Assembly (NCBI RefSeq): GCF_034113885.1
Contig: NZ_JAXEWM010000095.1
Coordinates: forward strand, 1 to 14,397
Origin: Intestinibacter sp034113885
Lineage (GTDB): Bacteria > Bacillota > Clostridia > Peptostreptococcales > Peptostreptococcaceae
Length of the DNA stretch: 14,397 nucleotides
Reading direction: 5' to 3'
The position numbers and the translations under genes were made by a program. Below the pieces are notes generated by a model. The model did no database searches and was not told where the DNA came from. It was given only the letters and a program-made list of their open reading frames with translations. Numbering within the stretch: position 1 is the stretch's first letter; every line of letters begins with the position of its first letter. Below are positions 7,223 through 14,359 of this stretch, in pieces.

Positions 7223-7320
7223 CATTCTCAAAAGAGGAGTCTGACTATAAAGGGTAAAAAATGTAACAAAATAATTTTAGAAGTCCGGCATCCAAAGGAG
7301 CTGGAACGGAGGTTAATATT
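7209..7320 (+). promoter_or_regulatory. Structured 5' leader of panT, candidate cis-regulatory element
   Basis: TTTGTTAC (7209-7216) pairs perfectly with GTAACAAA (7263-7270), enclosing 46 nt that hold a small hairpin (TTCTC, AAAA, GAGGA at about 7225-7238). A second hairpin, TCCGGC-A-TCC / GGA-GCTGGA at 7284-7305 with a bulged A and an AAA loop, stops 2 nt before the Shine-Dalgarno GGAGG (7308-7312). There is no U-tract, so any control would be on translation. I do not recognise a known riboswitch consensus: I compared by eye with THF, TPP, FMN, preQ1, purine, fluoride and T-box. It may be unannotated or not functional. Confidence 0.4.
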
Positions 7321-7920
7321 ATGATGAACGTGCAAGCATCAGCACAAAGAAAAGTAAATGTTAGAAGAATGGCAGTAATATCTGTATTGTCAGCAATATC
7401 AATTGTATTATCTATGATTCCTTTTGTTGGTTATATACCACTTGGACCAGTTAAAGCAACTATAATGCATGTACCTGTTATTATAGGTGCAGTAATAGAA
7501 GGTCCACTAGTTGGAGCAGCAGTGGGTTTAATATTCGGTTTAACAAGTCTATTTAAAGCATTCACAGAACCTACAATTACATCATTTTGTTTTATGAATC
7601 CAGTTATATCAGTATTACCAAGAATATTAATTGGTGTAGTTGCATATTATGTATATACATTAATATATAAAATAAGCAAAAAAGTTTATGTATCTGGATT
7701 TGTTGCAGGTGTTATAGGCTCTCTTACAAATACAGTAGGAGTTATGGGGTTAATTTATATCATATATGCAGAAAAATATATGCAAGCAATTGGACAAGCA
7801 GGAAACGCTGGTAAATATATTTTAGCAATATGTGCGACTAATGGTATACCAGAAGCTATAGTAGCAGGTATTTTAGTAGCAGCAGTTGCAGTAGCAATGA
7901 TTAGAAAAAGCAAAAAATAG
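7321..7920 (+). CDS. panT: ECF transporter S component, probably pantothenate (PanT)
   Basis: This 199-residue hydrophobic protein is the substrate-binding S subunit of an energy-coupling-factor vitamin transporter. It would bind the vitamin in the membrane and work with the shared EcfA/EcfA'/EcfT module encoded elsewhere. Hydrophobic segments lie at about residues 17-37, 48-75 (probably two helices), 92-118, 124-150 and 165-192. Typical S-component features are the basic N-terminus before MAVISVL, GYIPLGP (37-43), HVPVIIGA (50-57), the Gly-rich EGPLVGAAVGLIFG and the NPVISVLPR motif. Specificity is inferred from the next gene, coaX, which phosphorylates pantothenate and starts 17 nt after this stop. 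The folate and thiamine family members share the fold, so sequence alone does not prove the substrate. ATG 7321 has GGAGG at 7308-7312. A second ATG at 7324 is less well spaced. Confidence 0.85.
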   Translation: MMNVQASAQRKVNVRRMAVISVLSAISIVLSMIPFVGYIPLGPVKATIMHVPVIIGAVIEGPLVGAAVGLIFGLTSLFKAFTEPTITSFCFMNPVISVLPRILIGVVAYYVYTLIYKISKKVYVSGFVAGVIGSLTNTVGVMGLIYIIYAEKYMQAIGQAGNAGKYILAICATNGIPEAIVAGILVAAVAVAMIRKSKK

Positions 7921-7937
7921 AAAGAAGGTTTATATAA

Positions 7938-8708
7938 ATGCTATTAGTATTTGACGTTGGAAATACAAATATGGTTTTAGGTATCTATGAAGATGATACA
8001 TTAACTAACAGTTGGAGAATAAATACTGATCATCAAAAGAGCTCAGATGAATACGGTATATTAATAAATAATTTATTTGAATATCATAAGATAAATATGA
8101 GAGAGGTAAAAAATATTATAATATCGTCAGTGGTTCCAGATGTTATGCATTCTCTTGAAAATTTTTGTATAAAATACTGTGGAGTTGAGCCATTAATAGT
8201 AGGACCAGGAATAAAAACTGGACTAAATATAAAATACGACAATCCAAAGCAAGTTGGGGCTGACAGAATAGTAAATGCAGTTGCAGCTATAGAAAAATAT
8301 GGTTCTCCATTAATAATAGTTGACTTCGGTACAGCCACTACGTTCTGTGCAATATCAGAAAAAGGAGAATATCTTGGAGGTTCAATTTGTCCAGGAATTA
8401 AAATATCAAGTGAAGCATTGTTCCACGAAGCATCTAAATTACCTAGAGTTGAATTAACTAAGCCAGGAATGACAATTTGTAAAAATACAGTATCAGCAAT
8501 GCAAGCTGGTATAATTTACGGATATGCAGGAATGGTCGAAAAGTTAATTTCTATGATAAAAAAAGAGCTAGGTAGTGACGATGTAAAAGTTATTGCAACA
8601 GGTGGTCTTGCAACACTTATAGACTCAGAAACTGATAGCATAGATTATATAGATAAGGATTTAACTTTAGAAGGACTAAAGCTTATATACGAAAAAAATA
8701 AAGAATAA
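7938..8708 (+). CDS. coaX: Type III pantothenate kinase CoaX
   Basis: CoaX phosphorylates pantothenate with ATP, the first step of CoA synthesis. Unlike type I CoaA it is not feedback-inhibited by CoA, and it needs a monovalent cation. The 256-residue protein has the usual family length. It is an ASKHA-fold kinase with the phosphate-binding motif DVGNTN (6-11), the substrate motif GADRI (107-111, with Asp109 as the expected catalytic base) and DFGTATT (129-135, where Asp129 should bind the cation). A C-terminal ATGGLA loop follows. AGAAGG precedes ATG 7938. The gene is almost certainly co-transcribed with panT, so uptake and trapping of the vitamin are made together. A strong terminator closes the operon. 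Confidence 0.97.
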   Translation: MLLVFDVGNTNMVLGIYEDDTLTNSWRINTDHQKSSDEYGILINNLFEYHKINMREVKNIIISSVVPDVMHSLENFCIKYCGVEPLIVGPGIKTGLNIKYDNPKQVGADRIVNAVAAIEKYGSPLIIVDFGTATTFCAISEKGEYLGGSICPGIKISSEALFHEASKLPRVELTKPGMTICKNTVSAMQAGIIYGYAGMVEKLISMIKKELGSDDVKVIATGGLATLIDSETDSIDYIDKDLTLEGLKLIYEKNKE

Positions 8709-8714
8709 AAATTC

Positions 8715-8750
8715 AAAGACTGTCTCGATAATAAAGGGGCGGTCTTTTTT
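8715..8750 (+). terminator. Intrinsic terminator after coaX
   Basis: AAAGACTGTCTC (8715-8726) pairs with GGGGCGGTCTTT (8736-8747) over 12 bp with three G-U pairs. The loop is 9 nt, and the T-run (six T, 8745-8750) continues directly from the stem. Confidence 0.88.
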
Positions 8751-8884
8751 AAGGAATAAATTAAAAAAAATTAAAATTTATCAAAAAGAATATAGTATAT
8801 TTTAATTTTTTGTAATAATATATTAGAAGTGGTTAATAATGAATTAAAGCAATTAATAAAACTTTTAAATAAAGGAGCACGAGG

Positions 8885-9853
8885 ATGAACATAGGAAATG
8901 TAAGTCTTGATAATAGGGTTTTTCTATCTCCTATGGCAGGAGTAACAGATCTTCCTTTTAGATTGATATGTAAGCAAAAGGGCTGCGGAATGCTTTATAC
9001 AGAAATGATAAATGCAAAAGCGCTTTGTTATAATGATGAAAATACTAAGAAAATGACTAAAATAGAAGATGAAGAGCACCCAATTGCGATTCAAATATTT
9101 GGTTCAGAGCCAGAGTATATGGGAAGAGCAACTGAAATACTAAATTCTCATCCAAATGAAATACTAGATATAAATATGGGATGCCCAGCACCTAAGGTAG
9201 TAAAAAACGGTGATGGCTCAGCATTAATGAGAAATCCTAAATTAGCAGAAGAGGTCATGAAGGCTGTAGTAAAAAATTCTACAAAGCCGGTGACGTTAAA
9301 AATAAGAAAAGGCTGGGATGATCAAAGTATAAATGCAGTTGAAATAGCTAAAATAGCTGAACAATCTGGGATAAGTGCAGTGGCAATACACGGCAGAACT
9401 AGAGAACAATATTATTCAGGCAAGGCAGATTGGGATATAATAAAAGAGATAAAGGATGCTATATCTATACCTGTAATAGGAAATGGAGACGTATTTGAAA
9501 TAGAAGATGCAATAAATATGTTAGAAAAAACAAATTGTGATGCTATAATGATAGGTAGGGGCGCTCAAGGAAACCCTTGGATATTTAATAGAATAAATCA
9601 CTATATGGAAACAGGAGAGATTTTACCTAAGCCAACTGCTAAAGAAAAAATAAACACAGCGATAGAACATATGAAGCTTGCAGTTGAAGAGCATGGAGAA
9701 TATGTAGCTGTTAGAGAAATGAGAAAGCATATAGGTTGGTATATAAAAGGTTTAAAAAATTCAGCTAGATATAGAGATGAAATTAATAAATTAACTGATA
9801 GTGAAGGTGTAATAATGAAGTTAAGGGAGTTATCCTTGACACAATCACGTTAG
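8885..9853 (+). CDS. dusB: tRNA-dihydrouridine synthase, DusB type
   Basis: This FMN- and NADPH-dependent enzyme reduces specific uridines to dihydrouridine in tRNA. The 322-residue protein is full length for the family. It starts with the FMN-barrel signature LSPMAGVTDLPFR (14-26), then TEMINAKAL and HPIAIQIFGSEP. The catalytic site DINMGCPAPKVVKNGDGSAL has the expected acid Cys100. IHGRTREQYYSGKADWD, VIGNGDV and IMIGRGAQGNPWIF follow for flavin phosphate binding, then the helical tRNA-binding C-terminus. AAAGGAG (8871-8877) lies 7 nt before ATG 8885. A weak promoter may lie at 8810-8838 (TTGTAA, 17 nt, TTAATA). The last codons carry the -35 box of the greA promoter. The DusB subgroup is inferred from resemblance to Firmicute DusB proteins. 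Confidence 0.93.
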   Translation: MNIGNVSLDNRVFLSPMAGVTDLPFRLICKQKGCGMLYTEMINAKALCYNDENTKKMTKIEDEEHPIAIQIFGSEPEYMGRATEILNSHPNEILDINMGCPAPKVVKNGDGSALMRNPKLAEEVMKAVVKNSTKPVTLKIRKGWDDQSINAVEIAKIAEQSGISAVAIHGRTREQYYSGKADWDIIKEIKDAISIPVIGNGDVFEIEDAINMLEKTNCDAIMIGRGAQGNPWIFNRINHYMETGEILPKPTAKEKINTAIEHMKLAVEEHGEYVAVREMRKHIGWYIKGLKNSARYRDEINKLTDSEGVIMKLRELSLTQSR

Positions 9854-9864
9854 TGACTTATAAT
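9836..9864 (+). promoter_or_regulatory. Perfect-consensus SigA promoter for greA-lysS
   Basis: TTGACA (9836-9841) and TATAAT (9859-9864) are both perfect hexamers with a 17-nt spacer. The -35 lies inside the final codons of dusB and the -10 just after its stop. Transcription would start near 9871, giving about 90 nt of leader before greA. Confidence 0.8.
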
Positions 9865-9961
9865 ATACCGCATAAATTAGTTAGAACGAACAGAAGAGAG
9901 CAATAAATATAAGGAAAATTATAATTTATTAGAAATAGAAAGTAAAAGGAGTTGTTAAATT

Positions 9962-10438
9962 ATGGAGGAAAAAAAAGAATTACTTACTCAAGAGGGTTAT
10001 GACAAGCTTGAACAAGAATTAGAATACTTAAAAACAGTAAAAAGAAAAGAAGTTGCAGAAAGATTAAAAATTGCGATAGGCTTTGGGGACTTATCAGAAA
10101 ATGCTGAGTATGATGAAGCTAAAAATGAACAAGCAAAATTAGAAGAACAAATAATAAAGCTTGAAGAAAAATTAAGAAATGCAGATGTTATAGATGAAAG
10201 CCAAATAGACCTTAACATTGTAACTGCAGGTTCAATAGTTAAATTATATGATTACGATTTTGAAGAAGAAGTTGAATATACAATAGTAGGTTCTTCTGAG
10301 GCTGATCCATTTGAAGGAAAAATATCTAATGAATCACCAGTAGGAAAAGGACTATTAGGCGCTAGAGTAGGCGAAGAAATAGAAATACAAGCACCAGACG
10401 GAGTAGTTAAATTCAAAGTTTTAGAAATAAATAGATAG
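9962..10438 (+). CDS. greA: Transcription elongation factor GreA
   Basis: GreA enters the RNA polymerase secondary channel and stimulates cleavage of the 3' end of backtracked RNA, rescuing stalled complexes. The 158-residue protein has the usual length. Residues 1-75 or so form the N-terminal coiled coil, with the catalytic tip GDLSENAEYDEAK (42-54). The acidic residues Asp43 and Glu46 correspond to the Mg-binding pair of GreA. The C-terminal FKBP-like domain carries ITAGSIVKLYD-like residues, YTIVGSSEADP and SPVGKGLLGARVGEEIEI. GGAG (9948-9951) precedes ATG 9962. lysS starts 15 nt downstream, and both likely share the consensus promoter at 9836-9864. Confidence 0.97.
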   Translation: MEEKKELLTQEGYDKLEQELEYLKTVKRKEVAERLKIAIGFGDLSENAEYDEAKNEQAKLEEQIIKLEEKLRNADVIDESQIDLNIVTAGSIVKLYDYDFEEEVEYTIVGSSEADPFEGKISNESPVGKGLLGARVGEEIEIQAPDGVVKFKVLEINR

Positions 10439-10453
10439 AAGAGGGAGGAACAA

Positions 10454-11974
10454 ATGAGCAAAAATCAACAAAAGAACATAGAAACACAAGAAGAACTTAG
10501 TGAAGTATTACAAGTAAGAAGAGATAAATTACAAAATCTTATAGATATGGGAAGAAACCCATTTGAACAAACACAATACGATGTAAACGATTATTCAATG
10601 AGCATAAAAAATAACTTCGAAGCTAAAGAAGGTCAAACTGTAAGAATAGCAGGTCGTATTATGAGTAAAAGAATCCAAGGTAAAGCTGGATTTATAGATA
10701 TACAAGATTCTCAAGGTAGAATACAATGCTACGTTAGAAAAGACGCTATAGGTGAAGAAGAATACCCTGTCTTCAAGACATATGATATAGGTGATATTAT
10801 AGGTGTTGAAGGTACTATATTCAAAACAAAAAGAGAAGAAATATCAGTAAAAGCAGCAAGTATAGTATTATTATCTAAATCATTACAAATACTACCAGAA
10901 AAATTCCATGGATTAAAAGACCCAGATTTAAGATACAGACAAAGATATGTAGACTTAATAGTAAATCCAGAAGTAAAAGAAGCTTTCTTAATAAAAAATA
11001 AAGCTGTAAAAGCTATGAAAAATTACTTAGACGAAAGAGGATTCATAGAAGTAGAAACTCCAGTATTAAACACTATAGCTGGTGGAGCTAATGCAAGACC
11101 TTTCGTAACTCACCACAATACATTAAATATACCAATGTACTTAAGAATAGCAACAGAATTATATTTAAAGAGACTTATAGTAGGTGGATTTGACAAAGTA
11201 TATGAATACGGAAGAATATTCAGAAATGAAGGTATGGACGTTAAACACAATCCAGAATTTAATACTATAGAATTATACCAAGCATATGCAAACTATGAAG
11301 ATATAATGGAATTAACTGAAAACCTAATAGCTTACATGGCAGAAGAAGCTACAGGAAGCACTAAGGTTACTTACCAAGGTAAAGAAATAGACTTCAAACC
11401 ACCATGGAAGAGAATGACTATGATAGACTGTGTTAAAGAATACTCAGGTGTAGACTTTAACGAAATAGAAACAGACGAAGAAGCTTTAGCTATAGCTAAA
11501 GAAAAAGGCATAGAAATAACTCCAGGAATGAGAAGAGGGGAAGTTATAAGTGCGTTCTTTGAAGAATTTGGTGAAGATAAATTAATCCAACCAACATTCA
11601 TAACTAAACACCCAGTTGAAATATCTCCACTTGCTAAGAGAAGCAAAGAAGATCCAAGATTAACTGACAGATTCGAAGCTTTCGCAAATGGATGGGAATT
11701 AGCTAATGCATTCTCTGAATTAAATGACCCAATCGACCAAAAAGGTAGATTCTTAGATCAATTAAGAAAGAAAGAATTAGGTGACGACGAAGCTTGTGAT
11801 ATGGATGAAGATTTCATAAATGCACTAGAAGTAGGTCTTCCTCCAACAGGTGGATTAGGAATAGGTGTAGATAGAGTTGTTATGTTACTTACTGATTCTG
11901 CATCAATAAGAGACGTAATATTATTCCCAACTATGAAACCAATTGGCGCTGCTAAAAATGTTGAAGAAGAGTAA
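10454..11974 (+). CDS. lysS: Lysyl-tRNA synthetase, class II
   Basis: LysRS activates lysine with ATP and charges tRNA-Lys. The 506-residue protein has the standard layout. A short N-terminal extension is followed by an OB-fold anticodon-binding domain (about residues 55-150, VRIAGRIMSKRIQGKAGFID). The class II catalytic core has motif 1 near LRYRQRYVDLIVN, motif 2 YGRIFRNEGMDVKHNPEFN (FRNEG at 256-260), and motif 3 GLGIGVDRVVM (467-477) followed by IRDVILFPTMKP. GAGGGAGG precedes ATG 10454. It uses more C-ending codons (GAC, TTC, TAC, AAC) than most neighbours, as expected for a highly expressed gene. The gene ends at a 14-bp terminator. Confidence 0.98.
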   Translation: MSKNQQKNIETQEELSEVLQVRRDKLQNLIDMGRNPFEQTQYDVNDYSMSIKNNFEAKEGQTVRIAGRIMSKRIQGKAGFIDIQDSQGRIQCYVRKDAIGEEEYPVFKTYDIGDIIGVEGTIFKTKREEISVKAASIVLLSKSLQILPEKFHGLKDPDLRYRQRYVDLIVNPEVKEAFLIKNKAVKAMKNYLDERGFIEVETPVLNTIAGGANARPFVTHHNTLNIPMYLRIATELYLKRLIVGGFDKVYEYGRIFRNEGMDVKHNPEFNTIELYQAYANYEDIMELTENLIAYMAEEATGSTKVTYQGKEIDFKPPWKRMTMIDCVKEYSGVDFNEIETDEEALAIAKEKGIEITPGMRRGEVISAFFEEFGEDKLIQPTFITKHPVEISPLAKRSKEDPRLTDRFEAFANGWELANAFSELNDPIDQKGRFLDQLRKKELGDDEACDMDEDFINALEVGLPPTGGLGIGVDRVVMLLTDSASIRDVILFPTMKPIGAAKNVEEE

Positions 11975-12007
11975 GATTAAATTAATATATAACGAACGTT
12001 AGATTAT

Positions 12008-12048
12008 AAAAATACTTGTAATGAATTATTTTGTTACAAGTATTTTTT
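12008..12048 (+). terminator. Intrinsic terminator after lysS
   Basis: AAAAATACTTGTAA (12008-12021) pairs perfectly with TTACAAGTATTTTT (12034-12047) over 14 bp around a 12-nt loop. The T-run 12043-12048 completes it. The stem has few G-C pairs but is long. Confidence 0.82.
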
Positions 12049-12079
12049 ATGGTTAAGATATAAAAATTTATTTAAAAGT

Positions 12080-12108
12080 TTGACACTAAAATAGTCAAGG
12101 TATATAAT
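12080..12108 (+). promoter_or_regulatory. Perfect-consensus SigA promoter before zur
   Basis: TTGACA (12080-12085) and TATAAT (12103-12108) are both perfect with a 17-nt spacer. The start point would be near 12115, inside the left arm of the large palindrome at 12106-12158. The promoter also contains a dyad, TTGAC (12080-12084) and GTCAA (12094-12098). Confidence 0.78.
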
Positions 12109-12163
12109 AGTTATCTGAAAATGAAATAGAAAACCAGTTTCGTTTTCAGATAACTATTTTTTT
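12106..12163 (+). terminator. 21-bp palindrome with T-run: terminator, attenuator or operator
   Basis: Bases 12106-12126 pair with 12138-12158 over 21 positions with a single G-U pair, around an 11-nt loop (TAGAAAACCAG). Seven T (12157-12163) follow. The shape is that of a very strong intrinsic terminator, but it begins inside the -10 box of a consensus promoter and lies before zur. An RNA starting near 12115 would contain only the inner 12 bp or so (CTGAAAATGAAA with TTTCGTTTTCAG). Read-through RNA from lysS would form the full stem. Confidence 0.65.
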
Positions 12164-12183
12164 ATGAAATTTTAATCGAAGGT

Positions 12184-12190
12184 GAGGAGG
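12184..12190 (+). promoter_or_regulatory. Ribosome binding site that fixes the zur TTG start
   Basis: GAGGAGG lies 6 nt before TTG 12197. The codon just before this TTG is an in-frame TAA (12194-12196), so no start further upstream is possible. Confidence 0.8.
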
Positions 12191-12196
12191 AGCTAA

Positions 12197-12634
12197 TTGA
12201 ATATTAGTAATAGAGGAAAATATAAAACTAAGCAAAGAGAGTTAATACTTGAATTTTTAGTCAATAATAAAAATAGACATGTAACAGTCGATGAAATAAT
12301 AGAATATACAAGAAAAGTACATTCTCCAGTAGGGAAAACTACTGCTTATAGATATATGGATGAGTTAGAGCAAAAGGGTGTAATTCGAAAATATACAGTT
12401 GAAAAGGGAATTTGTGCATGTTATCAATACATAGATGAAAATCAAAAATGTCATAATCATTTTCACTTAAAATGCAAGGTTTGTGGTGAATTATATCATT
12501 TAGACTGCAACTTTTTAAATGATTTAAAAGGACATTTATATGAAAATCATGGATTTGAGATAGATAGCTCAAAGACTGTTTTTTATGGAACATGCAAAAA
12601 GTGTTTAAATAAAATAGGAGGAAAAAATGAATAA
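12197..12634 (+). CDS. zur: Fur-family metal regulator, probable zinc uptake repressor Zur
   Basis: This 145-residue protein is a dimeric winged-helix Fur-family repressor. The N-terminal DNA-binding domain spans about residues 1-75, with the recognition region VGKTTAYRYMDELEQKGVIRK (45-65). The C-terminal dimerisation domain carries a His/Cys cluster, CHNHFHLKCKVCGELYHLDC (85-104), and a second CxxC (Cys133, Cys136). Cys93/Cys96 with Cys133/Cys136 fit the structural zinc site. The His residues 86-90 and Cys104 could form the sensing site. It starts at TTG 12197 and overlaps the ZnuA-like gene by 8 nt, so it is co-expressed with the transporter it presumably represses. Zur rather than Fur, PerR or Mur is inferred from this context. 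I do not see the Bacillus-type Zur box, but a different dyad lies within the promoter. Confidence 0.88.
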   Translation: MNISNRGKYKTKQRELILEFLVNNKNRHVTVDEIIEYTRKVHSPVGKTTAYRYMDELEQKGVIRKYTVEKGICACYQYIDENQKCHNHFHLKCKVCGELYHLDCNFLNDLKGHLYENHGFEIDSSKTVFYGTCKKCLNKIGGKNE

Positions 12635-13625
12635 GAAAAAAATAGGTATTGTTATATTGATAGTAGCTATATTATTTGCGGTGGGAGCAATTTTTGAAAA
12701 TGGAATAAAAAAGAAGGAAGCTGTGATAAACCAAGATAACAAACTGCAAATAGTTGTGACTTCATTTCCGCAATATGATTTTGCAAGAGCTGTAGCTAAA
12801 GATGAAGCCGATATAAGTATGCTTATAAAGCCAGGGGTAGAATCACATTCATATGAGCCTACACCTGAAGATATACAAAAGATAGAGAATGCAGATTTAT
12901 TCATATATACAGGTGGAGAAAATGATGAATGGGTAGAAGGTATGTTGGATTCATTAGATACTAGTAAGACAAAGCTTGTGAAATTAGAGGATTGTGTAAC
13001 TTTAATAGAGGAAGATGAAACTGTTGGTCTTGAAGGTGTTATCACACATTCTCACGAGGATCATGAGGATTCTGATCACGAACATTCTTCAGAAATTGAA
13101 TATGACGAGCATGTCTGGACATCGCCTAAAAATGCAATAAAAATAATCGAGAAGATAGAAAGAGTTTTATGTGAATTAGATGAGGAAAAACAAGAAACAT
13201 ATAGTAAAAATGCACAAGAATATATATCAGAAATAGACGATATAGATATGCAAATTAGAGATATAGTAAAGCATGCTAAGAGAAAAACTTTAGTATTTGG
13301 AGATAGATTTCCGTTTAAGTATTTTGTAGAAGAATATGGGCTTGATTATAAGGCTGCGTTTCCTGGATGTAGTGATGAAATGGAGCCATCAGCAGATACA
13401 ATTTCGTATTTAATCGATTTTATTAAAGAGGAGAATATACCAGTTGTACTACATGTTGAGCTAAGCAATGAAAAAGTTGCTAATACTTTAGCAGAGGAAA
13501 CAAACACAAAAACTATGTGCTTGAATTCTGTTCATAATGTCAGTCAACAGGACTTCGAAAAGGGTGTTACTTACGTTTCTTTGATGAGGGAAAACATAGA
13601 AACTCTTAAGGTAGCATTGCAGTAA
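12627..13625 (+). CDS. znuA: ZnuA-like zinc ABC transporter substrate-binding protein
   Basis: This 332-residue cluster A-I (TroA/ZnuA) binding protein would capture zinc outside the membrane and deliver it to the permease. An N-terminal hydrophobic segment (about residues 6-23) follows a KKK start, but there is no lipobox cysteine, so it is probably membrane-anchored by this helix or secreted. Ligand motifs seen are KPGVESHSYEPTPED (His74) and DEHVWTSP (His162). Between them is a His/acid-rich loop (about 141-153, with several His), typical of zinc rather than manganese carriers. Where many relatives have a third His, this protein has FGDRFPFKYF (224-233). The end matches family motifs (AAFPGCSDEMEPSADTI and a late VTYVSLMREN). 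AGGAGG precedes ATG 12627, which overlaps zur by 8 nt. Zinc is the likely substrate, and other divalent metals cannot be excluded. Confidence 0.9.
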   Translation: MNKKKIGIVILIVAILFAVGAIFENGIKKKEAVINQDNKLQIVVTSFPQYDFARAVAKDEADISMLIKPGVESHSYEPTPEDIQKIENADLFIYTGGENDEWVEGMLDSLDTSKTKLVKLEDCVTLIEEDETVGLEGVITHSHEDHEDSDHEHSSEIEYDEHVWTSPKNAIKIIEKIERVLCELDEEKQETYSKNAQEYISEIDDIDMQIRDIVKHAKRKTLVFGDRFPFKYFVEEYGLDYKAAFPGCSDEMEPSADTISYLIDFIKEENIPVVLHVELSNEKVANTLAEETNTKTMCLNSVHNVSQQDFEKGVTYVSLMRENIETLKVALQ

Positions 13626-13651
13626 TTTTTAATTGGAAAGGAATATTTTAA

Positions 13652-14359
13652 ATGAGTCAAATTGAATGCAAAAATCTTAGTGTAAAATACGAAAATAGAG
13701 TAGTATTAGAGGATGTTTCGTTTTCTATAGAAGAGGGAGATTATTTGTGTATAGTCGGTGAAAATGGAGCTGGTAAAAGTACTTTAGTGAAGACTATATT
13801 AGGGCTTGAAGGTATTAAATCAGGTGAAATTATTTTCGGTGATGACTTGAATAAAAATGAAATAGGATACCTACCTCAGCAAACGCAGGCCCAAAAGGAT
13901 TTTCCAGCGTCTGTGTATGAGGTGGTTTTATCTGGATGCTTGAATTCAAGGGGGATGAATCCATTTTACTCTTCTAAAGATAAAAAATTAGCTAATGAGA
14001 TGATTAAATCTCTTAATATAGAAAATATAAAGAAAAAATCATTTAGAGAGCTATCTGGTGGGCAACAGCAGAGGGTTTTATTGGCTAGAGCTCTTTGTGC
14101 CACTAAAAAAATAATTGTTCTTGATGAGCCTATAACGGGACTAGATCCAACTGTGACCCGTGAGATGTATAGTCTGATAAAAGAGATAAATAACAACGGA
14201 ATAACCATTATAATGGTATCTCATGATATAAATTTTGCTATAAACAATGCTAATAAGATACTTCATTTGAAGAAAAAAATTAAATTCTTTGGAGATACAC
14301 AGGATTACATAGAAAGTGAAGTGGGAAGAAAATTTATAGGAGGTGCCGATGTTGATTAA
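13652..14359 (+). CDS. znuC: Zinc ABC transporter ATP-binding protein ZnuC
   Basis: This 235-residue ABC ATPase powers import through the permease encoded next. It has Walker A GENGAGKST (36-44), a Q-loop near YLPQQTQAQ, the signature LSGGQQQRVLLARAL, Walker B IIVLDEP with the catalytic Glu, the D-loop GLDP and the H-loop His in MVSHD. This is the pattern of the metal-type (family 3.A.1.15) ATPases, which are short and lack extra regulatory domains. It starts 26 nt after znuA, with GGAAAGG upstream. Its end overlaps the ZnuB start by 11 nt, which suggests translational coupling and a single zur-znuA-znuC-znuB transcript. Confidence 0.95.
   Translation: MSQIECKNLSVKYENRVVLEDVSFSIEEGDYLCIVGENGAGKSTLVKTILGLEGIKSGEIIFGDDLNKNEIGYLPQQTQAQKDFPASVYEVVLSGCLNSRGMNPFYSSKDKKLANEMIKSLNIENIKKKSFRELSGGQQQRVLLARALCATKKIIVLDEPITGLDPTVTREMYSLIKEINNNGITIIMVSHDINFAINNANKILHLKKKIKFFGDTQDYIESEVGRKFIGGADVD

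Noticed and set aside
7209..7320. Known riboswitch (THF, TPP, FMN, preQ1) upstream of the ECF S component
   Set aside because: I could not find the conserved core bases of any of these classes. It is kept only as an unassigned structured leader.
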